Below, one piece after another: positions 21,801 through 32,744 of a DNA stretch of 64,000 nt. This DNA is from Dactylonectria macrodidyma (taxonomy: Eukaryota; Ascomycota; Sordariomycetes; Hypocreales; Nectriaceae). Location of the stretch: NCBI GenBank assembly GCA_020744425.1, contig JAGMUV010000003.1:2232001-2296000 (forward strand), written 5' to 3'. How positions within the stretch are numbered: the stretch's first letter is position 1; each line of letters begins with the position of its first letter. The translations under genes and the position numbers were made by a program. Under the pieces are notes generated by a model. It saw nothing but the letters and a program-made list of their open reading frames with translations, had not been told where the DNA came from and ran no database searches.

Positions 21801-23007
21801 GATGGAGTAGGGAGCTAATGTGGTCAAGCTAATGGCGGCAATGACAACGGACAACAAAACTCTGCATACGTTGATTAGAAAATGTGTCAATGGCGAAGAG
21901 GAGTGGGATGACTTACGTGAAAATGGTACCTGGATCCTCAATCTCTCCTGTAGAGAGGAATTTGATGCCCTGCCAAAACGCTAGCCCAAAGCCCAGATAG
22001 ATGATGGTGTACTCGGCTGAGAACATGATGCCGAAAAGGGGGGATATTTTGTTGCCGACAGCATGTGCTTCGTCAAGATACTTGTCAAACCTGTCGACGA
22101 GTCTCGCGCGCATCTCAAAGGCGTGAACGGTACGAACGCTAGCTATGATGCCTTCGGAATATGAGTTGGCCTGGGCAAGGATGTCGAGAATACTGGCCTC
22201 GTGACCGGCCTCAATGCCAGCCACGACGCCCATGACGATGATGGTGGCTGGAGCAATGCACAAGCAAATGAGGGTAAGCTTCCACTGGACAATGAAGGCG
22301 ACAATAAAGGCCGTGACGAAGGCAGCGAGGCCCTGGAATGTGAGGCCGAGCTTTTCAGCGATGCCGGCCTGGATCAAGCGACCGTTCGAGGTGGCCTGAG
22401 TGGCAATAGAGCCTCCGGTGCCAAAGTCGAAGTAGGCCACCTCCTGACGGAGTGCGGCGCGGAGATACGCATGACGGATATTGCGAACAATGCGGTAGGC
22501 GGAGTAGGTTAAAAGGGTGTTGTAGATGTAGGAAAGGAAAAATCTACCGATGCCCAAGTACACAAAGTAGAGCCTTGAATCTGCATCAATATCGTCCCTC
22601 AACGCGTCTGTTGTGGGCCAGGGAGGACGGTGAATGAGATACTTACGCTAATTCAGATACGTCGCTGCGAAACTTGCCAGGAGACGATGTACCAGATGTG
22701 AAGTTGGCGATGATGGTGATGAATTTACCGAAGATGAGATTCTGGAGGGCGATTCCAGCACCGGATGCTATGGCGGCAACGATTGCGATGGCTTGCAAGG
22801 TGTACTCGAAAGGGCCGGCATGTGTAAGGATTCTCTGCGTAGTTGAAATGTCAACACTGTTCGTCGACTATACCGTTCTCGAGGTTCATGGATTACCTTG
22901 TAGGCACCCCAGCCAGACTCTTCCTGAGGCTCGTCGGGAGTAGGGGTGGGATTGATCGATGCAACGACATCGTCAGCCGGAGTGTCGACCTTTTCGTCGA
23001 CGGCCAT
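18828..23007 (-). CDS. Full-length MDR/P-glycoprotein-type ABC transporter (ABCB)
   Basis: A plasma- or vacuolar-membrane ATP-driven exporter of the Pmd1/MDR group. Substrate cannot be told from sequence. The model has seven exons: 22897-23007, 22647-22834, 21917-22573, 21582-21861, 21385-21531, 19572-21332 and 18828-19511, giving 1275 aa in the order TMD1-NBD1-TMD2-NBD2. All junctions keep frame, for example SELA|LYFVYLGIGRFF. NBD1 has Walker A GQSGSGKST at about residue 413, signature LSGGQKQR near 524 and LLLDEATSALD. NBD2 has Walker A GASGCGKST near 1059, signature LSGGQRQR and its own LLLDEATSALD. Both ATP sites look complete. The start is the ATG encoding MAVDEKVDTP. The gene is head-to-head with a Zn2Cys6 regulator, which suggests (inference only) local control. 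Ste6-type pheromone export is an alternative role. Confidence 0.93.
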
Positions 23008-24433
23008 CGTGGCTCGAGTATCCAACCGGCTGCCAGTCGTAGTGTTGGTCGCGTGTTTTGAACGTCACGATGGGTGGTGCTGTCTGCTGGACTCAAGCTG
23101 TGTAAAAGAGCTTGTACGTTAGGGATAGCTTTAAGAGTTTGAAGGATCGAAGCCCTGGGGCAAGGATCATTGATGATGTAAACAAGAAAACATCGGGGTG
23201 AAATAAGGCGGAAGGGGAGTCGGTTTAATACCAGGAAAAATCCAACACATGTGAAGACTGCCCAACTAGTGTCCAGACAACCGTGAATCACGGAAGGGTG
23301 GTGCGGGTAGGCTAATCAGACTGCAGATGCAAAGATGCGATGAAGTACGTAGCACATTGTCCCGTCCCACAGTAAAGAGCGAGGACGGTGCGGAGATGGC
23401 AACTCTTGGCTTCCGCACAGCTGCGGACCAGCTAGTCGGGATGGAGATGAGGAAAATGGATCGTCTCGTCCACGTACATGGAGACGAAACGGCATGAGGA
23501 GTCATTCGCCGTATTTCGTAAAGGCGCACCGACGGTCACAGGCAAGGATCATGATATGTCATGGGGTGATGGGGATGGTGGCTTGACCTTATTTCCTCTT
23601 GTGCTGCTTCTATTCGTACGGAGGCAGGATGACCCGCTTTGCTCAGGCTGCAAAGAAGGCCAAGACTCCAAGATGGCAGCCTAGACGGTGAATCGAGGCA
23701 AATAGTCTATTGATGACTGGCAAATAATGGATGCCAAGTAAAATCTGTGACGCGTGCTTACAGAGCCGCGACCCATAGGTACGAGTACGATCTGTGTTGT
23801 GCTACGTATGACGAAGTTGCGCTTCAGAGTCCTAGCCTCAAGCTTCAAAGCTTCAAGACCCTTCGATTTAGAGGGTGTGGGCCCTGGACGGAGGGCGGGA
23901 ATGGGGGCGGAGGATCCTGACAAGCGGCCAGGCCTACGAATAAGCCTAGATTTTAGCTAGCAACCCCCTGCTTTCGGGGGACCAACTTACCGGGTATGGA
24001 AAACGGAGATCATCTAAACGGGCGCTGATTTGCTGCATCGCCAACACGGCGTCCACGGAATCCGCTCCTCGCAAACTGTGGCATCCCGTTGGCCCTCTCG
24101 TATTTTGTGAGTCTCGGACGGAACCCGCGCGTTCCGCCCTCTAACAAGAATCGGGCTGCCTGTTGTCCGCCATCTTAAACGTCAAACGGAACTGCGCGTC
24201 GTTCAGACGGACGCCCACGACACTTTTCTCGGGGTCCGACCTGCACGTTTTCCGTGACTTCTCTCCCCGTACATCCTCAATTCTCTGTCAACCGTCCCAT
24301 TCCGATTGTCGTTGCATCTGCCGCCGTTGGCTCGGCATTCCTACCGCTATCGGCGAGGGACCCGATTGCACCACAAGCACTCCATCCGCCTGACGGTTAG
24401 CCCTTGAGGCATTGAAGCCCCTGGATCATCATC
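23008..24433. other. Divergent promoter region, ABC transporter and Zn2Cys6 factor
   Basis: About 1.4 kb with no credible gene. It carries CGG-containing dyads: CGGAATCCG at 24056-24064 and CGGAAC-N6-GTTCCG at 24119-24136. Paired CGG triplets are the usual half-sites of Zn2Cys6 dimers, so these are candidates for autoregulation or control of the transporter. Confidence 0.5.
24119..24136. promoter_or_regulatory. Perfect inverted repeat CGGAAC-N6-GTTCCG
   Basis: Six-base arms match perfectly around a 6-base GC spacer, placing two CGG triplets in inverted orientation with 12 bases between them. It lies about 300 bases before the Zn2Cys6 gene ATG. The binding role is inferred from the known half-site preference of this class. 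Confidence 0.35.
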
Positions 24434-27393
24434 ATGGATGAAGAAAACTCCCAGCTCATTGATGTGGATGCTCAGGGCGATGGGCCAGATGACATCTCCG
24501 ACTCGGCCCAGAACAATCCGTCCTCTTCCATTCGACGAGCTGTCAGTTTATACCTTTCCTCCCTAAGCCTCAATCCGCAATTCACAATTCCAGACAACTT
24601 ACACTAATCTCTGTAGTGTGATGCCTGCCGAACACGCAAGGTATGTATGCATTCTATGATACCTATTCAAGTCAATATCCTTGCCAGTCACATGAGCAGC
24701 CCTACGCCTTGGCAATACACACACACATGGGAGAATTACACCACTGCGCTCTCTTCTCACTCCTCGCCAGCCACTTATCACAGGCCATCCACACCTTATT
24801 AGCCGCCTCAAGAACCTCTGATCTCACCGGCGTCAGGCTAATCTAAAATGATCGATTGGGTGTAGATCCGCTGCGATAGAAACTCCCCTTGTGCGCATTG
24901 CACTCATGCAAAGATCCCCTGCACCCACCTCGATACCCGCCCCAAAGAGAAACGTACCCGCATCCTCTTGTCTGCCCAATAGTGAGTGTCTACTACCATG
25001 CTTCTTGCCCTTAACCACCTTGACTTCCATTGGAGCAACTCATCCCCCTCCCTGCGTGATGCTTTGATGTTCAAGTGCCTAGAGAGCTAATTTAAGCATA
25101 CTTCCACTCCATGTAGTGAAAGAAAGATCGATCTTATTGACCGTCGGCTCGAAGGAGTCACTCGGTTGCTTCAAGAAATGAAGACAAGTATGCCAGCTTC
25201 CAGCACCCAGGTCACTGCTCAGGACAAAGCCACTCCAGACAAAGTATCCCAGCCGTCCAACTCATCAACTTCAACTCCCTTTGGCCATGCAGTACAACCT
25301 GCTTCTGACAGCCCCGTTGTCGAGGGCGAGTCTTCACTAGCTGCCCATTCTGTCTTTGCCAATGAATTCCTCCAGAATGCTGTCGAGACCGGCTCGCTCC
25401 AAGACGCTGGCTTGGAGATGCGCGAGACGCTCGACTCGCTCCACCACATTGTCAATGCTCTCAAGCAGCAGCCTGCAGCCAGCGAATTGTCATACACCAT
25501 GGCGAATCCAGTCCCACGTCCCACGCTCCCAGGTATCAAGCTGCCGCCCATCCAGAAAACTGTGAACGTCATTCGCCAATCCAAAAGTGAGTCCATCTCA
25601 GTACTTTCTCTAAATGCACACCCTATTCCTTTAATTGGTCATTTTGGGGTTGACGAGTCCTCGTGACTAACCCTCAGACAAACCCTCAGACCTATGCAAC
25701 TGGATTTTCGAGGTCTGCCCTTTGGATAATTTTTCGGACATCTGTCTTGGCGTTTATTTCTCCGAGGACTATTCCGAATCTGAATTCATCATTTCAAACG
25801 CTGGCATGATGTATCTCTTTCAAGAACTGTCGTATGTCAAACCAGAGGGAAAGGAGAGGGACGAGAGTGTTTCGTATGCCGAAATGTGTCGTGTCAACCT
25901 CGAGACAGCATTGAGCAACTTACCTCTGCATCTACCTGCCAACTCGAGCATCATTCGAGCGCTGCTGCTAGGAGTAAGTCTGGCATTTCTCTTCTCTTGC
26001 ACCAAAGCTTCTGTGAACTAATTGCATGCTTAGGCATTTTATGCCATTGAAATATCGAAGCCCTCCCTTGCCTGGACCTTGACATGCAAAGCATCTGAGT
26101 TATGTCAAACGCTCGGCTATCATCGACTTTCATCTATGAAAAGTGATCAAGGCGAGGACACTGACAGAAAATTGTACCTCTTTTGGTCTATGTATTTCAT
26201 GGATAAGAGCCTCTCACTCCGCTTAGGGCGCGCGTCGACGATTCAAGACTGGGATGTGTCGGTTCCTATTCCCGCAATGGAGGACACCCACATTACCAGC
26301 TTGGCGCCATTATTTTCCGGCTGGGTCAAGACTGCCCGGTGCCAGGGGAACATTTACGAGAAGCTATACAGTCCGGACTCTGTTACTCAACCCGATCATG
26401 AGCGAACTGCCCGTGTCCAGTCTATCGCGAAGGAACTGGAAGAAATCAGGGTACAAACTGGTCAGATCAGCGTGAGTTGCAAACTTGACATAAACTCGCT
26501 GAGTCTAGACTAACATGTGATACGCAGGGCGAGAGATTAGAACAAAATCGCCTGATCCTTGGAGACGCCATGATGCAGTTCATATGCATTTCGGACGACG
26601 TACTCCGCCTCTCGCTTCTTACCCTCACATATCGAGCAAGCCCAGTCCCAGAAGGTTCTCGGACTACGTTTGTACCAGAGTGTACAGAGGCCGCACGAGC
26701 GACACTCCAACGGCACCAGGAGTGTATGGCTTTGGTTGAAAACGAGAGCGCTAGTGCCCTCTACTTTCTTGCATATGTTCACTGGTGAGTCAATCTAGAC
26801 GATATAGCTATTTCCCTTCTTCTAGCGATCGCTAGAAACCGTGTCTAGTCCCGTATTGGTTGACTGATTCTGATGGAGACAGGACGTTACTGTTCGCCCC
26901 ATTCATACCCTTCATTGTCCTCTTCTGTCATGTCATCGAGACTCAGGATGGAAAAGACCTCGCTAGTCTCCACAACTTCATCACTTCCATCCAATCTGCG
27001 CCAACGGTCTCGGATGCCGCAGCCAAAATGCACCGCCTGTTCCAAGTTCTTTACACGGTGGCCCTCCGATACATTGAGTTCCGTACGTCGACACCGCCGG
27101 CGGACCAGACGCAGGCCAACGCCGAACTGAATACGTACCTTACGGCGCTGGGCTTCCCTCCTGTCGGCCCAGAGCAGCGACATCAACAGATGGTGGACTT
27201 GGATCCTAGTAACAGCGGACAGGTTTATGGGCAACCGCTTGCAGAGGGTGGCCTTGTAGATGGAATGGGTAGTCAACGGATGTCGAACCCAATGATGTGG
27301 ATGGGAACTACTGCGCAGCTGGAGGATTGGTTCAACAGCAACCAGCAGATGATGGAGCTCATTGAAGAGCCGACTTTCAACTTTCCACAATAA
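24434..27393 (+). CDS. Zn2Cys6 fungal-specific transcription factor
   Basis: A nuclear regulator of about 739 aa in eight exons: 24434-24541, 24617-24640, 24866-24981, 25117-25586, 25678-25973, 26034-26471, 26528-26784 and 26883-27393. The first three exons assemble the binuclear cluster at about residues 37-63: CDACRTRK, then IRCDRNSPCAHCTHAKIPC, spacing Cx2Cx6Cx5Cx2Cx6C. A basic linker (RPKEKRTR) and a short coiled coil (IDLIDRRLEGVTRLLQEM) follow, suggesting a dimer. The fungal-specific transcription factor domain spans about residues 230-560 (CNWIFEVCPL, KLYLFWSMYFMDKSLSLRLG). Exon 5 has two possible acceptors 12 nt apart (25677 and 25689). Intron 2 is 225 nt, long for this region. It is divergent from the ABC transporter, which is a plausible target. 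The specific ortholog is not recognised. Confidence 0.9.
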
Positions 27394-28395
27394 GGTAGGA
27401 TGCAAAAAAACAACGGGGTGATTCACGGGATTCAGGGACAACGGCTCGGTTTGTAAAACAGGTTGGGTAGATATCCGGAGAAATAGAAATGGGTCGATCA
27501 TGTATAGAACATCTCAACTTCAAACCCTTGCATCTTCATTTTAATTGGGGATTTGAAACATTGCCTTGCAGAGGGGGGAGAGTTTTTGTGGTGGAATGCA
27601 TGGCGAAGTACTGGCCAAGATGGATATCAACATGCGTCTCGATTCAACATTAGACGTATTGGCATGATCACTACAACCTACGAAACCACCCCTTTACGTC
27701 TGTCAAAAGTTGTCCGAATTAAAAAAATGTTTTTGTCAATGGTAGCTTGCATCTCGCACTACGTAATCGCCAGGCTACCTTTTAACAGCCCCCCACATCG
27801 TGGAGGAGATACATCAAGAGTACCTGCAGGCACCCCTCATAGTGGACGCTAATGGCGCTTGCCCTCGCCACATGCGCCCCTGGATACCCCCGAACGCCTA
27901 AGAATTCGTCAGCCTACGGCGGATGCGGGACGCCATTGCAGGGCTCCACGTCACTGAAAGCCCCTGACAGTTAAGATTCGACGAAGTACCTGCACCAGAT
28001 AAGCTTGGCGGTATTCAACAAGCTGCGACATGATACATCTATGATCTGTCCTGTCATTTTGAGCCTCCATTCCACCCAAAGCCAAACCAGTTCGACCTCC
28101 TGGACCGCCACGATATCGCCTCCCTTGGACGCAGCTTCATACCCCTTTCGAGTTGACTGCATTTTGTTCGCCGGCCGGACACCTGAGCGCGCCGACCTTG
28201 TTTTTGCCTTGCGACTTTACTATGCGACGAGGCCAAGTCCAGGGAGATTGATCACCGCCACCACTTGTGATCGCCCTTGAAACCACCCATTCCCCATCAA
28301 GCCTGCGAACGACGAAACAACGACCCGACCGACCCACGACAACAAGATAACGGAATCTAGAGTTACTCGTCTTTTATTTCCTCGCCCGGCGCAGC

Positions 28396-28437
28396 ATGTC
28401 TGAGAAGCATTGCTCGCTCGCCGCCCCCGATTCGTGA
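28396..28437 (+). promoter_or_regulatory. Candidate upstream ORF (13 codons) before the P4-ATPase gene
   Basis: An ATG at 28396 opens a 13-codon frame (MSEKHCSLAAPDS) that stops at 28435-28437, 66 bases before the main ATG. If the transcript starts upstream of it, it could reduce translation of the flippase. The transcription start is unknown. Confidence 0.3.
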
Positions 28438-28438
28438 C

Positions 28439-28456
28439 CTCTCTCTCTCTCTCTCT
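28439..28456 (+). repeat. (CT)9 microsatellite in the P4-ATPase leader or promoter
   Basis: Nine uninterrupted CT dinucleotides inside a longer pyrimidine tract, about 50 bases before the ATG. Such CT-rich blocks are common near transcription starts in filamentous fungi. Confidence 0.85.
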
Positions 28457-28503
28457 CCACATCTCCTTCCCTCGCCTCTCCATCGCCTGGAGCTCGACGC
28501 GGG

Positions 28504-31500
28504 ATGCCTCCCTCACAGTCCTACCGATCCGCCGCGCTGCCCGACTCGCCCACGCATGACTCTGACTCCGACCTCGACCTCGATATCCAGGAGCTCGATC
28601 CCATCTCGACCGAGCCGGCCCGCGGCTCCCGGCAGGACCGACCTGTAACTGAAAACGAGACGCCGCGGATAGCGCTGCGGAACCTGCGCATGGGTGGCCT
28701 GCGGCGCGCCACTAAGCGAGGCCGGGCCTACGGGGACCTGGGCCAGAACCGTGATGGAAACGACGAGCACTCGCAGTCGCTGCTAGGCGGCGAGGCTGAT
28801 GGTGCTGGCCAGCGCTGGTCTGAAGGGAGTGGCTACGATGACGACCGGCCGTTGCTAGGAAATGATGGGGCGCAGAGCAGCCGGGCCTTTGGCCATGAGC
28901 GTAAGACGTCTCGCTTTGGGCTTCCAAGCTTCATGTCCGGATCCAAAAACCCAGAACAACCCGATGCGGACGACCAGGAGGAGGACGACCCGTCTGCGTC
29001 CCGACATGTGGCTGTGGGCTCAAGTCAGCCCGTCCGATTTCCGAACAACATCATCTCCAACGCCAAGTATACGGCGCTTACATTCCTCCCGATCACCCTC
29101 TACAACGAATTTTCATTCTTCTTCAACATGTATTTCCTCCTCGTGGCTCTCTCGCAGGCAATACCTGCCCTCCGAATCGGCTATCTTTTGACATACATTG
29201 CTCCCCTGGCGTTTGTGCTGTGCATTACCATGGGAAAGGAGGCGTTCGACGATATTGCCAGACGACGCCGAGACATGGAGGCGAATTCGGAAGAGTACAA
29301 AGTTGTTGTGTTCCGCGATCCCGACGTCAAGTATAGCAGTCCACGACAACGAAAGCCTCTCAAAGTGGAGACCGCACGAAAAGGTTCCAAGAAATCAAGG
29401 ACTGCACGAGATAGCCTCTCAGACATTGTAGAGGAAAACGACAGTGAAGATGTGCAGCCATCTTCCGTAGTGCAGGAGGTCAGCCGCAAGTCCAAGGACT
29501 TGAAAGTTGGCGACGTGCTGAAGCTTAGCAAAGGTCAGCGTGTGCCAGCTGACGTCGTTATCCTAAAATGCTACTCCTCAGAAAGCTCCAAGCCCGCACA
29601 GGCAACAGAAACCCAGCCTGTGGAGGAGGAGGCACTTTTGGCGTTCGAGGATAACGAGGCGGATTCTACGGTCAAAGGAAAACAGCCTGCTGCAGAGGCA
29701 TCTGAAAACGAGGAACCCAGCGACTCTGGTGGAGAGACATTCATCAGAACCGATCAGCTAGATGGTGAAACAGACTGGAAGCTCAGGCTATCGCCTCCTC
29801 TGACGCAGAAGCTACCAACGGAAGAATTTGTTCGTCTTCGTGTGACCGGCGGAAAGCCGGACAGGAAGGTGAATGAGTTCTTGGGTACCATCGAACTTGT
29901 GGATTCTCGAAAGGACGCTCTGGCACACCACTCCGCCCTGGAGCAAAATGCCGATGCCTCCAAATCCGCCGCCCTCTCCATCGACAACACTGCCTGGGCG
30001 AACACAGTCATCGCCTCTCAAGCGACCACGCTGGCCGTCATCATGTACACTGGCCCCCAGACACGGTCCGCTTTATCCACAGCCCCCTCTCGCTCAAAAA
30101 CGGGACTTTTAGAGCACGAGATCAACTCCTTGACCAAGATTCTTTGCGCTCTAACCTTGGCCCTCTCGGTGATCCTCGTTGCTCTAGAAGGCTTCTCAAA
30201 CGTCGAGGGAAATGTCTGGTATGTCAAGATTATGCGATTCTTGGTTCTTTTCTCGACCATTGTTCCTATCAGTTTGCGCGTCAACCTCGACATGGGAAAG
30301 AGCGCATACTCGTGGTTCATTCAACGGGATCCAGGGATGCCTGGTGCTGTCGTCCGAACAAGCACTATCCCTGAGGATCTAGGTCGTATCGAATATCTGC
30401 TCAGCGACAAAACCGGTACCTTGACACAAAACGAAATGGAGATGAAGAAAATCCATGTGGGCACTGTGTCGTACGCAAACGAAGCCATGGACGAAGTGGC
30501 TTCCTATGTGCGGCAAGGATTCAATGTCCAACCTACAACAGATTTGGTTTCCCAGAGAATGCTCATTACTCCATCGTCAACCTACTCAAATACTGCAAAT
30601 GTTGGCGCAACACGCACGAGACGAGAAATCGGGACCCGAGTTCGTGATGTTGTACTCGCCCTTGCTCTATGCCACAACGTGACACCTACAGTTGACGTGG
30701 AGGATGGCAAAGAGGTCACTTCGTACCAAGCTTCATCCCCCGACGAGATTGCCATTGTTAGGTGGACGGAGTCTGTCGGTCTGAGGCTGGTCCATCGTGA
30801 TCGAAAGAGCATGGTTCTAGAGTACGCCGAGAGTGGACGGCCGGTTGTTCGTGTCAGGATATTGGACATCTTCCCCTTTACTTCCGAGGGCAAGCGCATG
30901 GGTATCATCGTACACTTCCACGAAGACATCAACAATAAGAACCCCGACCTGTCCAGCGGTGATATTTGGTTCTTCCAGAAAGGTGCGGACACAGTCATGA
31001 GCGCCATCGTTGCCGCAAATGACTGGCTTGACGAGGAAACTGCAAACATGGCCCGCGAGGGCTTACGAACGCTGGTTGTTGGCCGCAAGAAGCTCTCATA
31101 TGGACAGTACCAGGAGTTCGCCACTCGGTACCAGGAAGCGTCGATGTCAATCACTGGACGCGATGCTGGTATGCAACGTGTCGTATCACACTACCTCGAA
31201 AATGACCTCGAACTGCTTGGTGTCACCGGCGTCGAGGACAAGCTGCAAAAGGACGTCAAGCCGTCTCTAGAGCTTCTCCGCAACGCTGGCATCAAGATCT
31301 GGATGTTGACTGGCGACAAGGTCGAGACAGCTCGATGTGTGGCTGTTAGCTCTAAACTCGTAGCCCGAGGACAGTACATTTACACCGTCGAGAAGCTCAA
31401 GAAGAAGGACAATGCTCAGGACCACCTCGACTTCCTCCGCAGCAAGACCGACGCCTGCCTCCTCATCGACGGCGAAAGCCTTGCGCTGTTTCTCACACAC

Positions 31501-32549
31501 TTCCGCCGCGAGTTCATCTCCGTCGCCGTCCAACTGCCCACCGTGGTTGCCTGCCGCTGCTCCCCAAACCAGAAAGCCGAGGTCGCTCTGCTCATCCGCG
31601 AGTATACTAAGAAGCGCGTGTGCTGCATTGGCGATGGTGGCAATGACGTGTCCATGATTCAAGCTGCCGACGTTGGTGTCGGAATCGTTGGCAAGGAGGG
31701 TCGCCAGGCGAGTCTGGCGGCCGATTTCTCCATCGAGCAGTTCCATCATCTCGTGAAACTACTTGTCTGGCATGGCAGGAACAGCTACAAGCGCAGCGCT
31801 AAGCTCGCTCAGTTTGTTATCCACCGTGGTCTTATTGTTGCTGTGTGTCAGACAATGTACAGTATTGCCATCAAGTTCGAGCCTGATGGCTTGTACAAGG
31901 TTCGTTGACGTCTACTGGAAACAATGTATTGATCATACTGACACGTTCATCGCAGGACTGGCTCCTTGTTGGTTACGCTACTGTTTACACTGCTGCACCC
32001 GTCCTGTCACTTGTTCTTGACAAGGATGTAGACGAGAACCTGGCCAATCTATACCCTGAACTCTACAAAGAACTTACCACGGGGCGGTCCCTCTCGTACC
32101 GGACATTCTTCGTCTGGGTGTTTGTGTCCATTTACCAAGGCGGCATGATCCAAGGCCTGTCACAAATCCTCACCGACGTCAACAGCCCCAAGATGGTAGC
32201 CGTCAGCTACACAGTCCTCGTCCTCAACGAACTGCTCATGGTGGCCATTGAGATTACCACCTGGCATCCCGTTATGATTATCAGTATTGTGGGCACATTT
32301 TTTATGTTTGTCGGCTCAATACCCTTCCTCGGCGCCTATTTCGACCTTGCGTTCCTGATTACTTGGTAAGTCGCCCCCCCGTGCTTTCCGATCCTCCTTA
32401 TTCTCGGCAAACGACTGACAATGATTCGTAGGGGTTTCGTCTGGCGCGTCCTAGCCATCGGAGCGATCTCGCTGGTCCCACCATACGCTGGGAAGCTCAT
32501 TAGGAGAACGATGAAGCCTCCTTCGTACAGAAAGGTGCAAAGCACGTAA
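28504..32549 (+). CDS. neo1: P4-type ATPase, Neo1-like phospholipid flippase
   Basis: It translocates aminophospholipids to the cytosolic leaflet of Golgi/endosomal membranes. Exons 28504-31899, 31956-32365 and 32432-32549 give 1307 aa. The N-terminal about 180 residues are disordered and acidic. The first membrane pair follows (ITLYNEFSFFFNMYFLLVAL). The actuator motif is DGET in DQLDGETDWK near residue 418. The phosphorylation motif DKTGTLTQNEMEMKK has its Asp near residue 635. The hinge reads GDGGNDVSMIQAADVGVGI, and KSMVLEY and LTGDKVETA are typical. The DGET loop followed by DWK and the short loop structure fit the Neo1/ATP9 branch rather than Dnf or Drs2. Two insertions in the actuator region are low complexity. 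The three C-terminal exons encode the last membrane helices. It is convergent with cyc2. Confidence 0.93.
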
Positions 32550-32744
32550 TGACGCTTTGTGGTGATGGGAGTTTTTCTTTTTTGGGAGGACGTTGGACTA
32601 CGTACGTGCATTGTTCGGTGTATGGGATCCCAGTGTTATGACTAGAATTACACTTTTCTTTTCCTTAGATGAAAATCTATCAATTCTATACCATGTGTGT
32701 TTGCACAAAGCTATCCGCAAGGAACATGTTTGGCCTAGAAGCGT

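Larger units (their letters stand above)
27394..28503. other. Intergenic region: transcription factor 3' flank and P4-ATPase promoter
   Basis: About 1.1 kb between genes in tandem. The right end is pyrimidine-rich and holds a (CT)9 run and a short upstream reading frame just before the P4-ATPase start. No other gene is supported. Confidence 0.5.
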
